From: Martensiomyces pterosporus
Lineage: Eukaryota > Kickxellomycota > Kickxellomycetes > Kickxellales > Kickxellaceae
Direction: 5' to 3'
DNA: 28,233 nt
Assembly (NCBI GenBank): GCA_025201845.1
Contig: MU604042.1
Coordinates: 24,976-53,208, forward strand
Shown here one piece after another: positions 8,831 through 18,057 of this stretch (position 1 is its first letter; each line of letters begins with the position of its first letter). The position numbers and the translations under genes are program-made. The notes beneath the pieces are model-generated. The model was not told the DNA's origin. It did not search any database and worked only from the letters and a program-made list of their open reading frames with translations.

Positions 8831-10675
8831 ATGTCCCCTGCAACGCTGCAATCCCTGCCCAAACAAACCATCGACATAATACTTGAATATTGCTACACTC
8901 TATCTACGTGGGGCTTTAACCCCAAATTCTACCATGCATACAGGTTCTTCCACGACCTCTCGCACTTGTGCCATTCGCTGCGCGTGTCGGCGCTCCCTTA
9001 TCTGAGGCGGCGGGTGGTGTTTGAGAGGTACAACGCACGTCTCGAGTACGAGCGCCAAATGGCCAGCGACGAAGTGGCAGCTGCAAAGAAACTGTCTCCG
9101 GTGGTCAAATGGAGGACCAATTTCGGGCGCGTTCACGCTGAGGGGCTCATAGACCAGGTCACTGAGGTTGCCATTGGCTCGTATCACAAGTACATGACAG
9201 CGGGCAGCTTGCTTAAGGCCCTGAAGGGCTATGGATTCGACCAGCATCAGTGGACCAGCGTCAGGACGCTGAACATCCAGTTTGGAAGCAGCCACGATGA
9301 CACGTTTGAGGAGACCGATGAGACTGGGTGGTCACTGGATGAGTCGTTTGTTGCGCTGGGCGACTACCTGGCAGCCAGCTTGCCCGCCATTGACAAGGTG
9401 ATCGGAGAGGAGAGGCAGAGGCATCGCACGGCGCCCCGCAATGCGCTCAGCAGCTATTTGAGCAAGCAGCTGGACAGGCTGCAGAGACTGACAATGGAGT
9501 TCACCTATATGCCCGACTTTGGTGCCAAAACGTTCCCGCCGCAGATCACGCACCTGGACCTAAAGGTCTTCAGCACTTTCGATTACCTCGACATCCCGCG
9601 TATCATGGCGCCAACGCTGATCTCGCTCAAGCTACACCAAATCCCGCTGTACTATTTGTGGGACCGGTTTTACGACAACCGAGCTGGCGCGTTGGCAAAG
9701 GCAATCGAGTTCAAGGAGCTGAGGAAGCTCGACCTCTACTTCCACCACCCATCGCGCACGGTGCCTGCAGGCAAATCGGAGGAGGACTTTGCAAGAGAGA
9801 GGCTGTGTCGCGAACGCGGCATTGAGACGCACGAGGAGAACTATAACGGGAACCCAAAGCTCAAGACCATATCGGTGACTGAGAAATCGCCCAAATACAC
9901 CGTGCTCAAAACGGACGGCAAGCGGCCATTGTTCCCAAAGCTCCAAACTCTGCACCTGCGGTCCTACCCTGGGCGCGTCAGCGAGTTTCTTAAGCACGTG
10001 CCGCAGGGCCAAATAGAGGACCTTTATATATCGGGACAGCTGGTGGCATTCAAGGGCCTGCATCTGGGTGGATTCAGGGCGCTACGCAGGTGCGACATCT
10101 CGCAGTATACAGAGCATGGAGTCGGGGGGCTGCCGCATAAGAACCGGCTGCTTGCGCGAGTGTTTTCGCAGATGGACATGCTGGAGAAACTGTACATCTG
10201 CTCGGAATCCAAGTACCAGCTGAAACTGCCGCCCATGGAGGACGTTCTGTGCACTGGGCTGCGGCGACTGACAGTCAGTGGGCCCATTCAGTTTTCCGAG
10301 TTCCCCGAGCTGCTGCGCAAGCTGAAGCGCCTGGAGTACTTTAAATTCGAGCGTGTCAAGTACTCACAGCCCGCCAGTGGCTACTACGACCCCGTCGGCA
10401 TGGCCACAGATTTGCTGTCCGACACGCGGCCGATCAGCACCAGCCTGGTAACCATTGTGCCGGACATCCTCAGTATGGCTGCCCCCGACGATGTCCTGGT
10501 GTACAACATGGTGGCCTTGATTGCGCGCATCCCCTCGCTGAAGAACTTTAGGGTGTTTGACTACTTTTCGGAGACGTTTATTCAGGCCATCCAGCCCATG
10601 CTTGAGATACCCAGTCTCCGCCCGTATTTCTCTCATTTAGCGCACTTGAACTATGAAAGAAATTTCCTGTCATAA
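8831..10675 (+). CDS. F-box/LRR-like protein, paralog A1
   Basis: The 614-residue product has a degenerate F-box at its N-terminus (LQSLPKQTIDIILEYCY, then SHLCHSLRVSALPYLRRRVVFER, about residues 5-65), the Skp1-binding part of SCF ubiquitin ligases, followed by irregular leucine-rich repeats, presumably the substrate-binding face. A family signature, APTLISLKLHQIPLYYLWDRF-like, lies near residue 260. It is closest to the convergent gene at 10906-12663: both share YTVLK, then FPKL, and an NRLLA segment in the C-terminal half. The ATG at 8831 is used because the only upstream in-frame start is a TTG at 8687 and the F-box begins just after this ATG. No intron is seen. Skp1 binding is inferred from fold likeness only. 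Confidence 0.85.
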   Translation: MSPATLQSLPKQTIDIILEYCYTLSTWGFNPKFYHAYRFFHDLSHLCHSLRVSALPYLRRRVVFERYNARLEYERQMASDEVAAAKKLSPVVKWRTNFGRVHAEGLIDQVTEVAIGSYHKYMTAGSLLKALKGYGFDQHQWTSVRTLNIQFGSSHDDTFEETDETGWSLDESFVALGDYLAASLPAIDKVIGEERQRHRTAPRNALSSYLSKQLDRLQRLTMEFTYMPDFGAKTFPPQITHLDLKVFSTFDYLDIPRIMAPTLISLKLHQIPLYYLWDRFYDNRAGALAKAIEFKELRKLDLYFHHPSRTVPAGKSEEDFARERLCRERGIETHEENYNGNPKLKTISVTEKSPKYTVLKTDGKRPLFPKLQTLHLRSYPGRVSEFLKHVPQGQIEDLYISGQLVAFKGLHLGGFRALRRCDISQYTEHGVGGLPHKNRLLARVFSQMDMLEKLYICSESKYQLKLPPMEDVLCTGLRRLTVSGPIQFSEFPELLRKLKRLEYFKFERVKYSQPASGYYDPVGMATDLLSDTRPISTSLVTIVPDILSMAAPDDVLVYNMVALIARIPSLKNFRVFDYFSETFIQAIQPMLEIPSLRPYFSHLAHLNYERNFLS

Positions 10676-10905
10676 TTTATCAATTACTTGGAGAAATCAG
10701 GGTGCAATGCGCGGGGCATGTGGGTGGTGCTGCGTTTCCACGGGGCCATTGTTGCTCGCCAGCCAAGCTACAGAGCAGCTGTCCCTCGGCCTGGTCGTAT
10801 TTGCAATAGACACAGAAGTACAATGCATCGACACCTCGGCAAAGGCAGCGCACAAATTAAAAATACATGCAGCTCTCAAAAGACGCCGGCAAGGGCGACA
10901 AAGGT

Positions 10906-12663
10906 CTAACCAACAGAGACATCAACCGCCGACAGATTGCTATACTTTTTGATGCCAGCCGAGAGCTCGCGAATGAGCTTGATCATTAGCGCCGAAGCCT
11001 CCTTGTTCCCATCCAACAAAATGTGCTGCAAGGACGGGATGCGCATAGACAGCAGGAGAATCACCGGTATGACAAGGCTTGCATCGCAGATGGAAAACAA
11101 GCCCTCCACGTCGAGCTCCAGCAAGTTGCTGCCCCTTGCAATGTCCTCTGGTGTACGGACGACCTTCAGGGCCTCCTTCAGCATGTCCTCCCACACCAGC
11201 GGCCACACGTGCACACGGGGCACCTGCATAAGCCTCAAGTACTCGAGCCTGGGCAGCTGATCCAGGAGCTTGGCAATCGTCGGGATGTCCATTTTCACGT
11301 CGAGCGAGAGAAATTTTAGGCTGACGCACTTGATCCTTGGTGGCATCGGTATCTTCAGCCTCCAGTCCGTCTTGATATACAGCCGGTGCAGCTGTGCTTC
11401 CATGCCAAATGTCTTGGCCAGCAGTCGGTTGACATGCGGGTGCTCCGGAGTCTTTGCTTGGGTTGTGCAAGTGACGCTGAGCTGCTGCAGCGCCTTGAAC
11501 GCCCGGAGGCTCAGCGATTTGAACGACGCAAGTACCCCATCTACCCGAAGCTCTACTATCCGACCAACCGGGAAATCCTCCAAAAAGTCTGCTAATTTGC
11601 CTCCAGGGTATTTGGCAATCTCCAGCTTTCTCAGCTTCGGAAACCGAGGGCGCCGGCGGTTGGCTTTAAGCACCGTGTACACCGAATCGACATCGTCGGC
11701 TTGCTGCGCCCGCTGTGCTCTACCCACTTCGCCGCTTCCCTTGCTGTCCGTCATGGGGGCTATCGGCATAAAGAACGCCACCTTCAGTGCTACCAAAGAG
11801 TCAAAATAGAGATCGCCGGAGTCGTCGTGCTGGCCGCCATAAAACTGGTCCCAGATGTAGCTCAGTGGGATATCTTGCAGACCAAGGAACTTTAGCGACG
11901 GAGCAAAGATCTTTGGCAACATCAGAGCCTCGCCAGAACGTGCCTGCTGTAGATCCAAGTGGGTGATCTGCTGTGGCAGCTGCCTGACGCCAAACACCGG
12001 GTTATTCCCGTTCAGCGCTTGTATCTTTGTCATTCTAGTTATATTGCGCTGCATCAAGGTGCTCATCGTATGGTTCGTGTCCAATCGTCCGCCCAGCGTG
12101 TCATACGAGTCCAATTCAGTAAGTGCGGGCAGGCTTTTTGCCAAGAACTCTCCAAGCTTCGTCAGGGATTCCTCCGTCACCCACTTGGTAGTCTCCTCTC
12201 CAGTATCGTCATACCCCTGGTACATCCTCAGCATCTGGATATTTGGCCACTCGAATGCGCCGAATCTGCCACCATTCAGAGCGTCAATCATATCCATTGG
12301 CTCAATAAACGCATCCCTGGAGTTAATAATCATTATTCGGACGCCGCTCTGCCTTTTGCTAAGGACTATGCTGATCGCATTCGTTCTCCAAATGTACGGC
12401 GGCTCATCCCAGCTCCATATCAGCTTTGGATTCACGGCAGTGTCTGGTTCTCGGCCAGCCCCACACTCGTGTCGCTCGAAAACAACCACCTCGTTGTAGT
12501 ATGGCTGTGCATAAGAGCGAATTGCAGTGCATGTATTGCAAAGCTGTCCAATCTCCAATAGACGCTTTATGTGGCCTGCATTGGGGATTTGTGCATCGTG
12601 TTGGCAGAAGTAGTCGACGATGTTTTCAATAACGCGAGAAGGCAGGTCCTGAAACGAGCACAT
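10906..12663 (-). CDS. F-box/LRR-like protein, paralog A2
   Basis: The 585-residue product starts with the best F-box of the group: FQDLPSRVIENIVDYF, then an insert and LLEIGQLCNTCTAIRSYAQPYYNEVVVFE (about residues 4-65). Leucine-rich repeats follow, with the family signature IFAPSLKFLGLQDIPLSYIW. It converges with paralog A1 across a 230-nt gap and resembles it over the whole length, so the pair probably arose by inverted duplication. A Lys/Arg/Gln-rich insert with RAQRAQQADD interrupts the repeats in the middle. The ATG at 12663 is chosen over a TTG 36 nt upstream. The likely role is an SCF substrate receptor; the substrate is unknown. Confidence 0.87.
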   Translation of the reverse strand: MCSFQDLPSRVIENIVDYFCQHDAQIPNAGHIKRLLEIGQLCNTCTAIRSYAQPYYNEVVVFERHECGAGREPDTAVNPKLIWSWDEPPYIWRTNAISIVLSKRQSGVRIMIINSRDAFIEPMDMIDALNGGRFGAFEWPNIQMLRMYQGYDDTGEETTKWVTEESLTKLGEFLAKSLPALTELDSYDTLGGRLDTNHTMSTLMQRNITRMTKIQALNGNNPVFGVRQLPQQITHLDLQQARSGEALMLPKIFAPSLKFLGLQDIPLSYIWDQFYGGQHDDSGDLYFDSLVALKVAFFMPIAPMTDSKGSGEVGRAQRAQQADDVDSVYTVLKANRRRPRFPKLRKLEIAKYPGGKLADFLEDFPVGRIVELRVDGVLASFKSLSLRAFKALQQLSVTCTTQAKTPEHPHVNRLLAKTFGMEAQLHRLYIKTDWRLKIPMPPRIKCVSLKFLSLDVKMDIPTIAKLLDQLPRLEYLRLMQVPRVHVWPLVWEDMLKEALKVVRTPEDIARGSNLLELDVEGLFSICDASLVIPVILLLSMRIPSLQHILLDGNKEASALMIKLIRELSAGIKKYSNLSAVDVSVG

Positions 12664-13250
12664 GAGCAAGAAATAAGGAGGGTGGAGATAATAGTACAAA
12701 TGAAGAGAAGAAAGGAAGGAAGGAAAAATGCTAGAGCGAGTTGATAATGTGGGTGGGGCTTTTTGCTGAGTCAGTTTTCGGTTTTAAGGGTTTATGGCTT
12801 GGCTGGAGGCAAGTGACCTGGGTGGCTCGAGCTGAAAGCCAGCTTGGATTTTTTTTTTCATCGGCACTGGTGCTGCGCAAGCATGGCTCAAGCTTTGCTG
12901 CAGACTACTTCAATTGCGCAAATAAGCATGCTTGGCCTACAATGAGCACACCAAAGAGTGCCGGTGCCCATTTATTGCGCATAATCCCAGGCATGTCTTT
13001 TCCACAAGAGGTGTAGCTAAACAAAAGGTGCTGACAAGCGGTTGGTACATTTATCCGAGCCCAAAAAAAAACCCCAACTCGGGTTGAAAATTGGAACACT
13101 CTGCGTACAAATGGAGCGATAAAACCACAATAAAAAGAGCTAGGGGCCTAGAACTAAGCGCAGACATCCTAGAGTGCTGCACAGCCCATGGCGCCTGTGG
13201 AGGCGCATTTCCCTTCGGGTTTAGACAGCATGGTACTCAAAGCCATACGA
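12664..13250. other. Intergenic: upstream of paralog A2, downstream of the zinc-finger ORF
   Basis: No gene is supported. The left end is the purine-rich (sense: pyrimidine-rich) leader of paralog A2. Homopolymer runs occur near 12849 (T) and 13064 (A). Small plus-strand frames are not ATG-led or lack any domain. Confidence 0.5.
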
Positions 13251-13394
13251 TCATCCCAGATAGTCAATACCGTGGACAGTCTTCATGTGTGCAAAGTATG
13301 TCGTGTAGTTATCATCTACGTAGTCACACATGTGGCACTCGTAGTATGTCTGGACAGCCCAGTTGCGAAGCATTTGAATGAGTTTTGCGGCCAT
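13251..13394 (-). CDS. 47-residue protein with a single C2H2 zinc finger
   Basis: The product is MAAKLIQMLRNW followed by a perfect C2H2 finger: YECHMCDYVDD..., spacing C20-x2-C23-x12-H36-x4-H41, ending GIDYLG. The short N-terminal helix-like stretch (LIQMLRNWAVQ) is amphipathic. Support beyond the motif is that its ATG at 13394 is the first ATG downstream of a consensus TATA box at 13618-13625; the 220-nt leader between them is pyrimidine-rich with no ATG, and contains CTGAC then TTATTGTAG, which may be the end of a 5'-UTR intron. It could be a single-finger regulator or protein-binding microprotein, or the first exon of a longer finger protein spliced after the second His, although no strong donor is visible. 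Confidence 0.6.
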   Translation of the reverse strand: MAAKLIQMLRNWAVQTYYECHMCDYVDDNYTTYFAHMKTVHGIDYLG

Positions 13395-13617
13395 CTTGCT
13401 TGGTCAGAATTTTAGCAGTAAAGTCGACGGAGCTACAATAAGGTATATGTCAGCGGATGACGGTGGATGTGTTGCTTTGGTCTGGATGAGCGGAGAAAGA
13501 AATAAAGCAGCGGAGTTAAACAGGGCAGTAGAGAAGACTTGAAAAGAGAACAAGTGAGGGAAGGGTGTGGAGAAGTATAGATACGGCGATGGCAGCAGAA
13601 GGAGGTTGCCCGTGGGG

Positions 13618-13625
13618 TATTTATA
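13618..13625 (-). promoter_or_regulatory. TATA box of the zinc-finger ORF
   Basis: The minus strand reads TATAAATA, as in the promoter of the 121-residue gene. It lies 224 nt upstream of the first following ATG, which opens the 47-residue zinc-finger ORF. Confidence 0.55.
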
Positions 13626-14161
13626 CGGATGGCATGCTCCGATGTTAAGCAGCCATATTAGCAGCGATAAATGTAGGGCAGCGTGTAGAAAATGCTTCAT
13701 GTGTCCCTTTCTCCCTCTCACACACACTTTGTAAGCATGCAACAGACTCGTGCATCCTGCCTCGTCACCTGAACTGCGGATGTCAACCAACCAATACGCC
13801 TCCACACATCACCTTTTCTATTGTTTCCTTATCATTGACTCAATGGCTCGCTTCCATACGGCACAGTCTTTGGCTCGCATGCTTGGAGTCTGCAGCACTT
13901 GCACCTGACCCTGTCACAGGTGCATTCCTGGTATTCTAGGTAGGTGTGTGAGGTATCACTAGAGATATCAAGTGTCAATCAGATTGCAGGCGAGGAAAAT
14001 TAAATGGAGAGCTGGGCCAGCAGGCGCTGCTTTTGATACCGAAAACACTTTTCTCGGATGCCAGCCCCCATCTATCGGTGCGTGTGTGTCAAACACCTTG
14101 CAACTCGACGGCAACAGAAAATCCATACGTCATACCTTTGAAATCTGCCATTCTATTTTCC

Positions 14162-14186
14162 ATGCCGCATTTCGGAATTGCGGTAT
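14162..14186. repeat. 25-nt imperfect palindrome
   Basis: The arms ATGCCGCATTTC and GAATTGCGGTAT pair with one mismatch and one G:T pair around a central G. It lies just downstream, in the minus sense, of the orphan TATA-like sequence at 14194-14202. No function is known. Confidence 0.45.
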
Positions 14187-14290
14187 GCAGCTATTTTTTA
14201 TAGTGAAAATAAGCAGGCAATCATTGTGATGCTTGTTAGCAAGCATACAGGCATTCTCCAAACCAGAAAGAGTCGCTACAAAGACATCCT

Positions 14291-14656
14291 TCATGCAGCT
14301 GCATAGTCCTTCTGTTGAAACCCTATACCAACTGCAGCACCACAGTCATTAATCTCTGGTGAACCAATCGATGGAATCCTGAAATGCTCGGGAAATGGCG
14401 ACATAGATAAGTAGTGCCCTAGCACACCCTTAGCTTTTCCTGGGTTTCTCCTTGCATTGCCAAACCCAGAAATCTGCAGAACACACACCAGCCCAGCATC
14501 TGTCTTGATCTGGCACTGCGAGTGGCAGTCAACAATGACTGAGCCGTGGCGGTGGTTGCGGGTATGGTATCTCCAAAGACGACATGCTGATGCCAGAGAC
14601 AGCAGCTGGTTGTGGTCTGCAATGCAGAATGGCTGGGTGTAGGTTTGTTTAAGCAT
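14291..14656 (-). pseudogene. Probable F-box-family remnant
   Basis: A 121-codon frame led by ATG lies 78 nt downstream of paralog B1 on the same strand. Its segment NQLLSLASACRLWRY followed by VIVDCHSQ resembles the second half of the family's F-box (compare YLLAVASVCRNWRR...VECTS in B1 and LPPAAVCRLWRE...YLECHV in B2), and KTDAGLVCVLQ resembles KSNIGLIVSQR in B2. After that the likeness fades, and the frame ends with no leucine-rich repeats. It is best read as a decayed partial duplicate. The likeness is short, so chance or an unrelated small gene cannot be excluded. Confidence 0.4.
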
Positions 14657-14733
14657 TGCTCTCGCCTATTTAACGAAAAGAAGGAAAAAAAAGATAATGT
14701 ATACCACAGAGACAGAATGCCAGATCCGCATCA

Positions 14734-16383
14734 TCACACATCGAGCAGGTCCAATATCCAGGCCACACCGTTTTGTGGATCAGCAGCATACTGCTGGATC
14801 TCCTTTGCGAATTTCTCTGAGATGTTTAGTCGCAGCAGGGCAGGAGTCCGCGGTAGAATTAGACCAAGCCCTTTGAGTACATTCAACACGGACTCGTTGG
14901 TATGGTCTAAACCCAGCACAAGCGTCTCCAGGTTTTTGTTGACCAGCGGCGCACCTTCACTACCCGTAGAGCCTGAATCGGCCTTTTCGCCAGAGGGAAC
15001 AGCGTCAAAGTCCGTGACAATGTTGTCCACCGTCAAGGACCTTAGCAGAGACAACTGCACCACTAACCGGAGCACCGACGACAAGTAAACTGTCAGCCCC
15101 AGCTCGAGATGCCGCAAATTCGTCCATCCAATTTGGTGCGGAACTGAAATCGGCGCATTTTCGCCCGATTGCAGAACCGCCAGCCATGCATTGGAGGGCC
15201 ATTCCATAAACCTTTGGAAAAACTCTTGGTAGTCCTCTACAATCTCTTCATCAATGGATGCAGTGTCGTCCCAGTAGTTGTGCTCGGTCCACACCATGAC
15301 ATCGAGGCGCGAGGCTTTTGCAATCAGCTGCGGTTCGACGTATGCGTACGCGTCATGATATCCGCTTAGATCAACGCTTCTCAGTGGCGAGTCGTAGAAC
15401 AGGGAGTAAAACTTGGTGTCCTTGTATGGGTAGTCCTTGATGCTCAGGTCCCGTAGCACTGGAAAAGAGAGGCGATTTTTGATGTTGCGCTGAAACAGCT
15501 TTGCCCAGAGCTCATCGGCTGCGTGGTCTCTAGGCAAGCAGCGCTCATTGGGACCGAATCTGAAGACAATGCGGCAGCTCTCCAGGCTGGAGAATGCCGC
15601 CTTTTCTTCTCTGCCTGAACAAAACGGCTCCCATGAAAAGTAAATCGGGACGTCCCTGAGATGGAGGCTCCTGAGCGACGGCGCAAGCAGTTTGGGGAGG
15701 TGTCTAGATACGCCAAAGTCAAGACTAATATCCAGATGAGTGAGACACGGGGGGAACGACACCGCCTCAACAATCGGTGCCCAGTCTTGCTCAATATACA
15801 TTTCCTGTAGCTGCGGCATGTAGCTGTTGAGGAGGGCGTTATACGGGAACACAGGCACGAATCCTCGCCGGTAGTACTGCGTATATTTCAACGCCGTGAT
15901 GTTAGGCATGGTTTGGGCAAAGTAGTCGGGCATCGGCTGCATCCCTTCATTCGGATCGACTATGCTGCCAGCCTCATGGCTGAATGGCAGCCAGTAGTTG
16001 TCTACAAACGTCAGCTTTTTAATACGCGGCCAGTCTGCAGCATCAAACCCTGCGCTTGACATGATCTCAACAACTCTGGAATAGCCCATGGCAACGTCTT
16101 CAAAGTGGACAATCAGCTCGCTCGTGGCACTGTTAAGCTGGCTGGCGATGATAGCCTCGATGTTGGTTGTGACCACACCCTTCTCAGAGGTGCACTCGAC
16201 AAGCGCCGTTTTGTAAAGCATAGGGATCATGCGCCTTCTCCAGTTGCGACACACGGACGCAACAGCTAGCAGGTATTTGTAAGCGTCGTTTGGAAACTCG
16301 TCCAGGTCCCTCCGAACAACGACGTATATGAGCCTTACTACCCGGAAGAGCACATCGTCCAGCTCCGCGTCGTTAATGTGCAT
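14734..16383 (-). CDS. F-box/LRR-like protein, paralog B1
   Basis: The 549-residue product has an F-box-like N-terminus (AELDDVLFRVVRLIY, then YLLAVASVCRNWRRRMIPMLYKTALVE, about residues 6-65) and leucine-rich repeats with the family signature LLAPSLRSLHLRDVPIYFSW. A second shared block, YPYKDTKFYSLFYDSPLRSVDL, occurs only in this gene and in B2 (22846-24501) and defines the B subgroup. The N-terminal AELDxVLxR also appears at the start of the gag ORF near 26633. The ATG at 16383 is used; a TTG 108 nt upstream would add a hydrophobic stretch encoded by the leader. One GAGGGAAAGC word lies about 95 nt upstream of the ATG. Probable role: SCF adaptor with unknown substrate. Confidence 0.83.
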   Translation of the reverse strand: MHINDAELDDVLFRVVRLIYVVVRRDLDEFPNDAYKYLLAVASVCRNWRRRMIPMLYKTALVECTSEKGVVTTNIEAIIASQLNSATSELIVHFEDVAMGYSRVVEIMSSAGFDAADWPRIKKLTFVDNYWLPFSHEAGSIVDPNEGMQPMPDYFAQTMPNITALKYTQYYRRGFVPVFPYNALLNSYMPQLQEMYIEQDWAPIVEAVSFPPCLTHLDISLDFGVSRHLPKLLAPSLRSLHLRDVPIYFSWEPFCSGREEKAAFSSLESCRIVFRFGPNERCLPRDHAADELWAKLFQRNIKNRLSFPVLRDLSIKDYPYKDTKFYSLFYDSPLRSVDLSGYHDAYAYVEPQLIAKASRLDVMVWTEHNYWDDTASIDEEIVEDYQEFFQRFMEWPSNAWLAVLQSGENAPISVPHQIGWTNLRHLELGLTVYLSSVLRLVVQLSLLRSLTVDNIVTDFDAVPSGEKADSGSTGSEGAPLVNKNLETLVLGLDHTNESVLNVLKGLGLILPRTPALLRLNISEKFAKEIQQYAADPQNGVAWILDLLDV

Positions 16384-16704
16384 TGCGTTATTGGGAAATT
16401 GAAATGCAGCAGATAAAGGCGGGTGTACACCCAGTGGACGAAGACAAAAGAAGAGGAAAAGACGTCTAGAGACGAGAGGGAAAGCAAACAAAACACTCCA
16501 CAGTTCGCTTGGCTTGCCATGAGTACCAGGTGGGGAACCAAAGCCAACTCGACTTTTGGAGCGAGCCGCAGCAACAATGAAGCGCAGCCTGCATTCTGGC
16601 AGATATATCAGTAGTATTTCATTAGCTAATATAAGTTAGGTGTCCATTGCAGCAAAAGAACAAATATGTTAGGGTTGGAGTCTGAGATAGATACGATGGT
16701 GCTG
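16384..16704. other. Intergenic: promoter of paralog B1, 3' flank of the pseudoprotease gene
   Basis: A 321-nt strip without a gene. It contains the leader of B1, the GAGGGAAAGC word at 16476-16485 and an AT-rich patch around 16600-16640. Confidence 0.5.
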
Positions 16705-18057
16705 TTAGAGCATCAGACCAAGTGCGCCAAGCAGGATGGCGTTGACAGCAAGAGCTGCAGTAGAGACTTGGCCTGATATAGCCCTGCTGCCACTGTTGGG
16801 CAAAGTTGGGTTCGACTGAGTGTTGGCTGAGGCGCCAGTAGGTGTGGGTGCAAGCGTGCCTGTGCGACTACCAGCAGACACTCCACTGGGTCTGTTGCTG
16901 GACGCATATGGACCTGGTGTGGCTGCTGTACCTGTGGGCCTGGCACTTTGGCTGTTAGAGCCAGTAGCCGATGGAGCTCCGGCAGTAGATCCAGCAGGGA
17001 GTCCAGCAGTAGATCCACCAGGAGATCCACCAGGGGTTCCAGCAGTTTCAGTGGCAGAACCTGCTTCTGGTCCTGCACCAGAACTGGTGGCAGAATCACC
17101 AGCAGTACCCGAAGCAGCTGTGCTTGTGGATGAAGAGGTTGCTCCATGTGCGTAGATATCGCCTCCAAAGACAGTGATGCCCTTGACTTTGCCCGACTTT
17201 GCAGGCTGCATCGAAAACACAGAGCCGTCGGATACCTTGATGGGCTGGTAGTTGCTGATGGTCCACACTGGCCGACCCAGCACGCTAACAGCGAATCCGA
17301 CGTAGTTTCCAAGCAGCGTATAATAGCTGTACTGCTGGGTGGAGCCGCAGAGCGAGTCCCCAACCACAGCAGTGTGGCTATACAGAGCAATGAGGTCAGA
17401 CTCACCGCCAACATTGGCAACAGCCGAGCCATAGGGCACAGCACAGTTGTCACTGTTGTGAGTTGTCGTGCTCGTGCACAAGAAGGCATTCGTGTTGGCG
17501 CTATAGATGTTCGAGGAGTCCTGGCAGCTGGACCCTTCCTGGATGGGGGACCCGATAGTTGGCGCATTCCACGCCATGTCCGAGCCACTGCTCAGCGACT
17601 TGCGGACATACGAGATGCTGCTCCAGTCAGAGCTGTTGGTTGGGATTGTGTTGATTGTGGTGCTCTGGTCATCGTCGTTGTACTGCACAACGGCGATGTT
17701 GTTGGCCAGAGTGTCGGGATCGAAGGACGGGTGCACGCTGATGTTGCTGTCGATCTTGTACTTGGCAGCTTGTCCGCCATCGCCGTAGTTCAGGTAGACT
17801 TCGTATGAGGTGGCGGTGTCGACCTTGCCGTCTGAAAAGTCCAGGCAGTTGGCGGAGACAAATGCAGAATGGACATCGATGACAGCTAGCTCGCAGCTTG
17901 TTTGTTTGCCGTTCTTGACAAGCAGCGCGCCACCAGACGTGCCCATATGGAAGAAGGTGACGTTGGTATTGTGCGGAATCACCAGCGAGCTGGCCACGCC
18001 GCTAAGCACGGCCAGAACCACCGATGCCATGGTGGGGAAGGCAATGGTAGACCTCAT
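16705..18057 (-). CDS. GPI-anchored trypsin-fold pseudoprotease
   Basis: The 450-residue product has a signal peptide (residues 1-24, MRSTIAFPTM...VASS), an S1 trypsin-like domain (about 36-305), a Ser/Thr/Gly/Pro-rich stalk with GGS and AGS repeats (about 306-425) and a C-terminal hydrophobic segment (ALAVNAILLGALGLML) with no basic residue after it, as in GPI signals. The fold is shown by SCELAVIDVHSAFVSANCLDF, which aligns with CGGSLIS...LTAAHC, by VHPSFDPDTLANNIAVVQY, which aligns with VHPSY...NNDIAL, and by a late Cys region. The catalytic residues are replaced: His by Asn70 (VSANC), Asp by Asn120 (NNIAV) and Ser by Tyr209 (C-x3-YG instead of C-x3-SG). It should be inactive and is probably a surface binding or adhesion protein. 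A paralog lies at the right edge of the window. Confidence 0.8.
   Translation of the reverse strand: MRSTIAFPTMASVVLAVLSGVASSLVIPHNTNVTFFHMGTSGGALLVKNGKQTSCELAVIDVHSAFVSANCLDFSDGKVDTATSYEVYLNYGDGGQAAKYKIDSNISVHPSFDPDTLANNIAVVQYNDDDQSTTINTIPTNSSDWSSISYVRKSLSSGSDMAWNAPTIGSPIQEGSSCQDSSNIYSANTNAFLCTSTTTHNSDNCAVPYGSAVANVGGESDLIALYSHTAVVGDSLCGSTQQYSYYTLLGNYVGFAVSVLGRPVWTISNYQPIKVSDGSVFSMQPAKSGKVKGITVFGGDIYAHGATSSSTSTAASGTAGDSATSSGAGPEAGSATETAGTPGGSPGGSTAGLPAGSTAGAPSATGSNSQSARPTGTAATPGPYASSNRPSGVSAGSRTGTLAPTPTGASANTQSNPTLPNSGSRAISGQVSTAALAVNAILLGALGLML
16976..17052 (-). repeat. Imperfect 12-15 bp tandem repeats in the stalk
   Basis: Related units (agatccaccagg, agatccagcagg) repeat several times and encode the GGSPGGSTAG type stalk. 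Stalk length is probably variable between strains. Confidence 0.5.

Larger units (their letters stand above)
13395..14290. other. Intergenic: zinc-finger leader, then unassigned sequence
   Basis: Positions 13395-13600 form the leader of the zinc-finger ORF. Beyond its TATA box no gene is seen. Notable are a 25-nt imperfect palindrome at 14162-14186, a perfect hairpin ATGCTTG TTAG CAAGCAT at 14229-14246, a 7-bp inverted repeat GCACCTG/CAGGTGC at 13901-13923, and an orphan minus-strand TATAAAAAA at 14194-14202. Confidence 0.5.

Noticed and set aside
8260..8886. Plus-strand 208-codon frame upstream of the first F-box gene
   Set aside because: It has a TTG start, no domain, and overlaps the real F-box start in another frame; it is probably leader sequence.
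13404..13805. Minus-strand 133-codon frame
   Set aside because: It has a GTG start and spans the TATA box and leader of the zinc-finger ORF.
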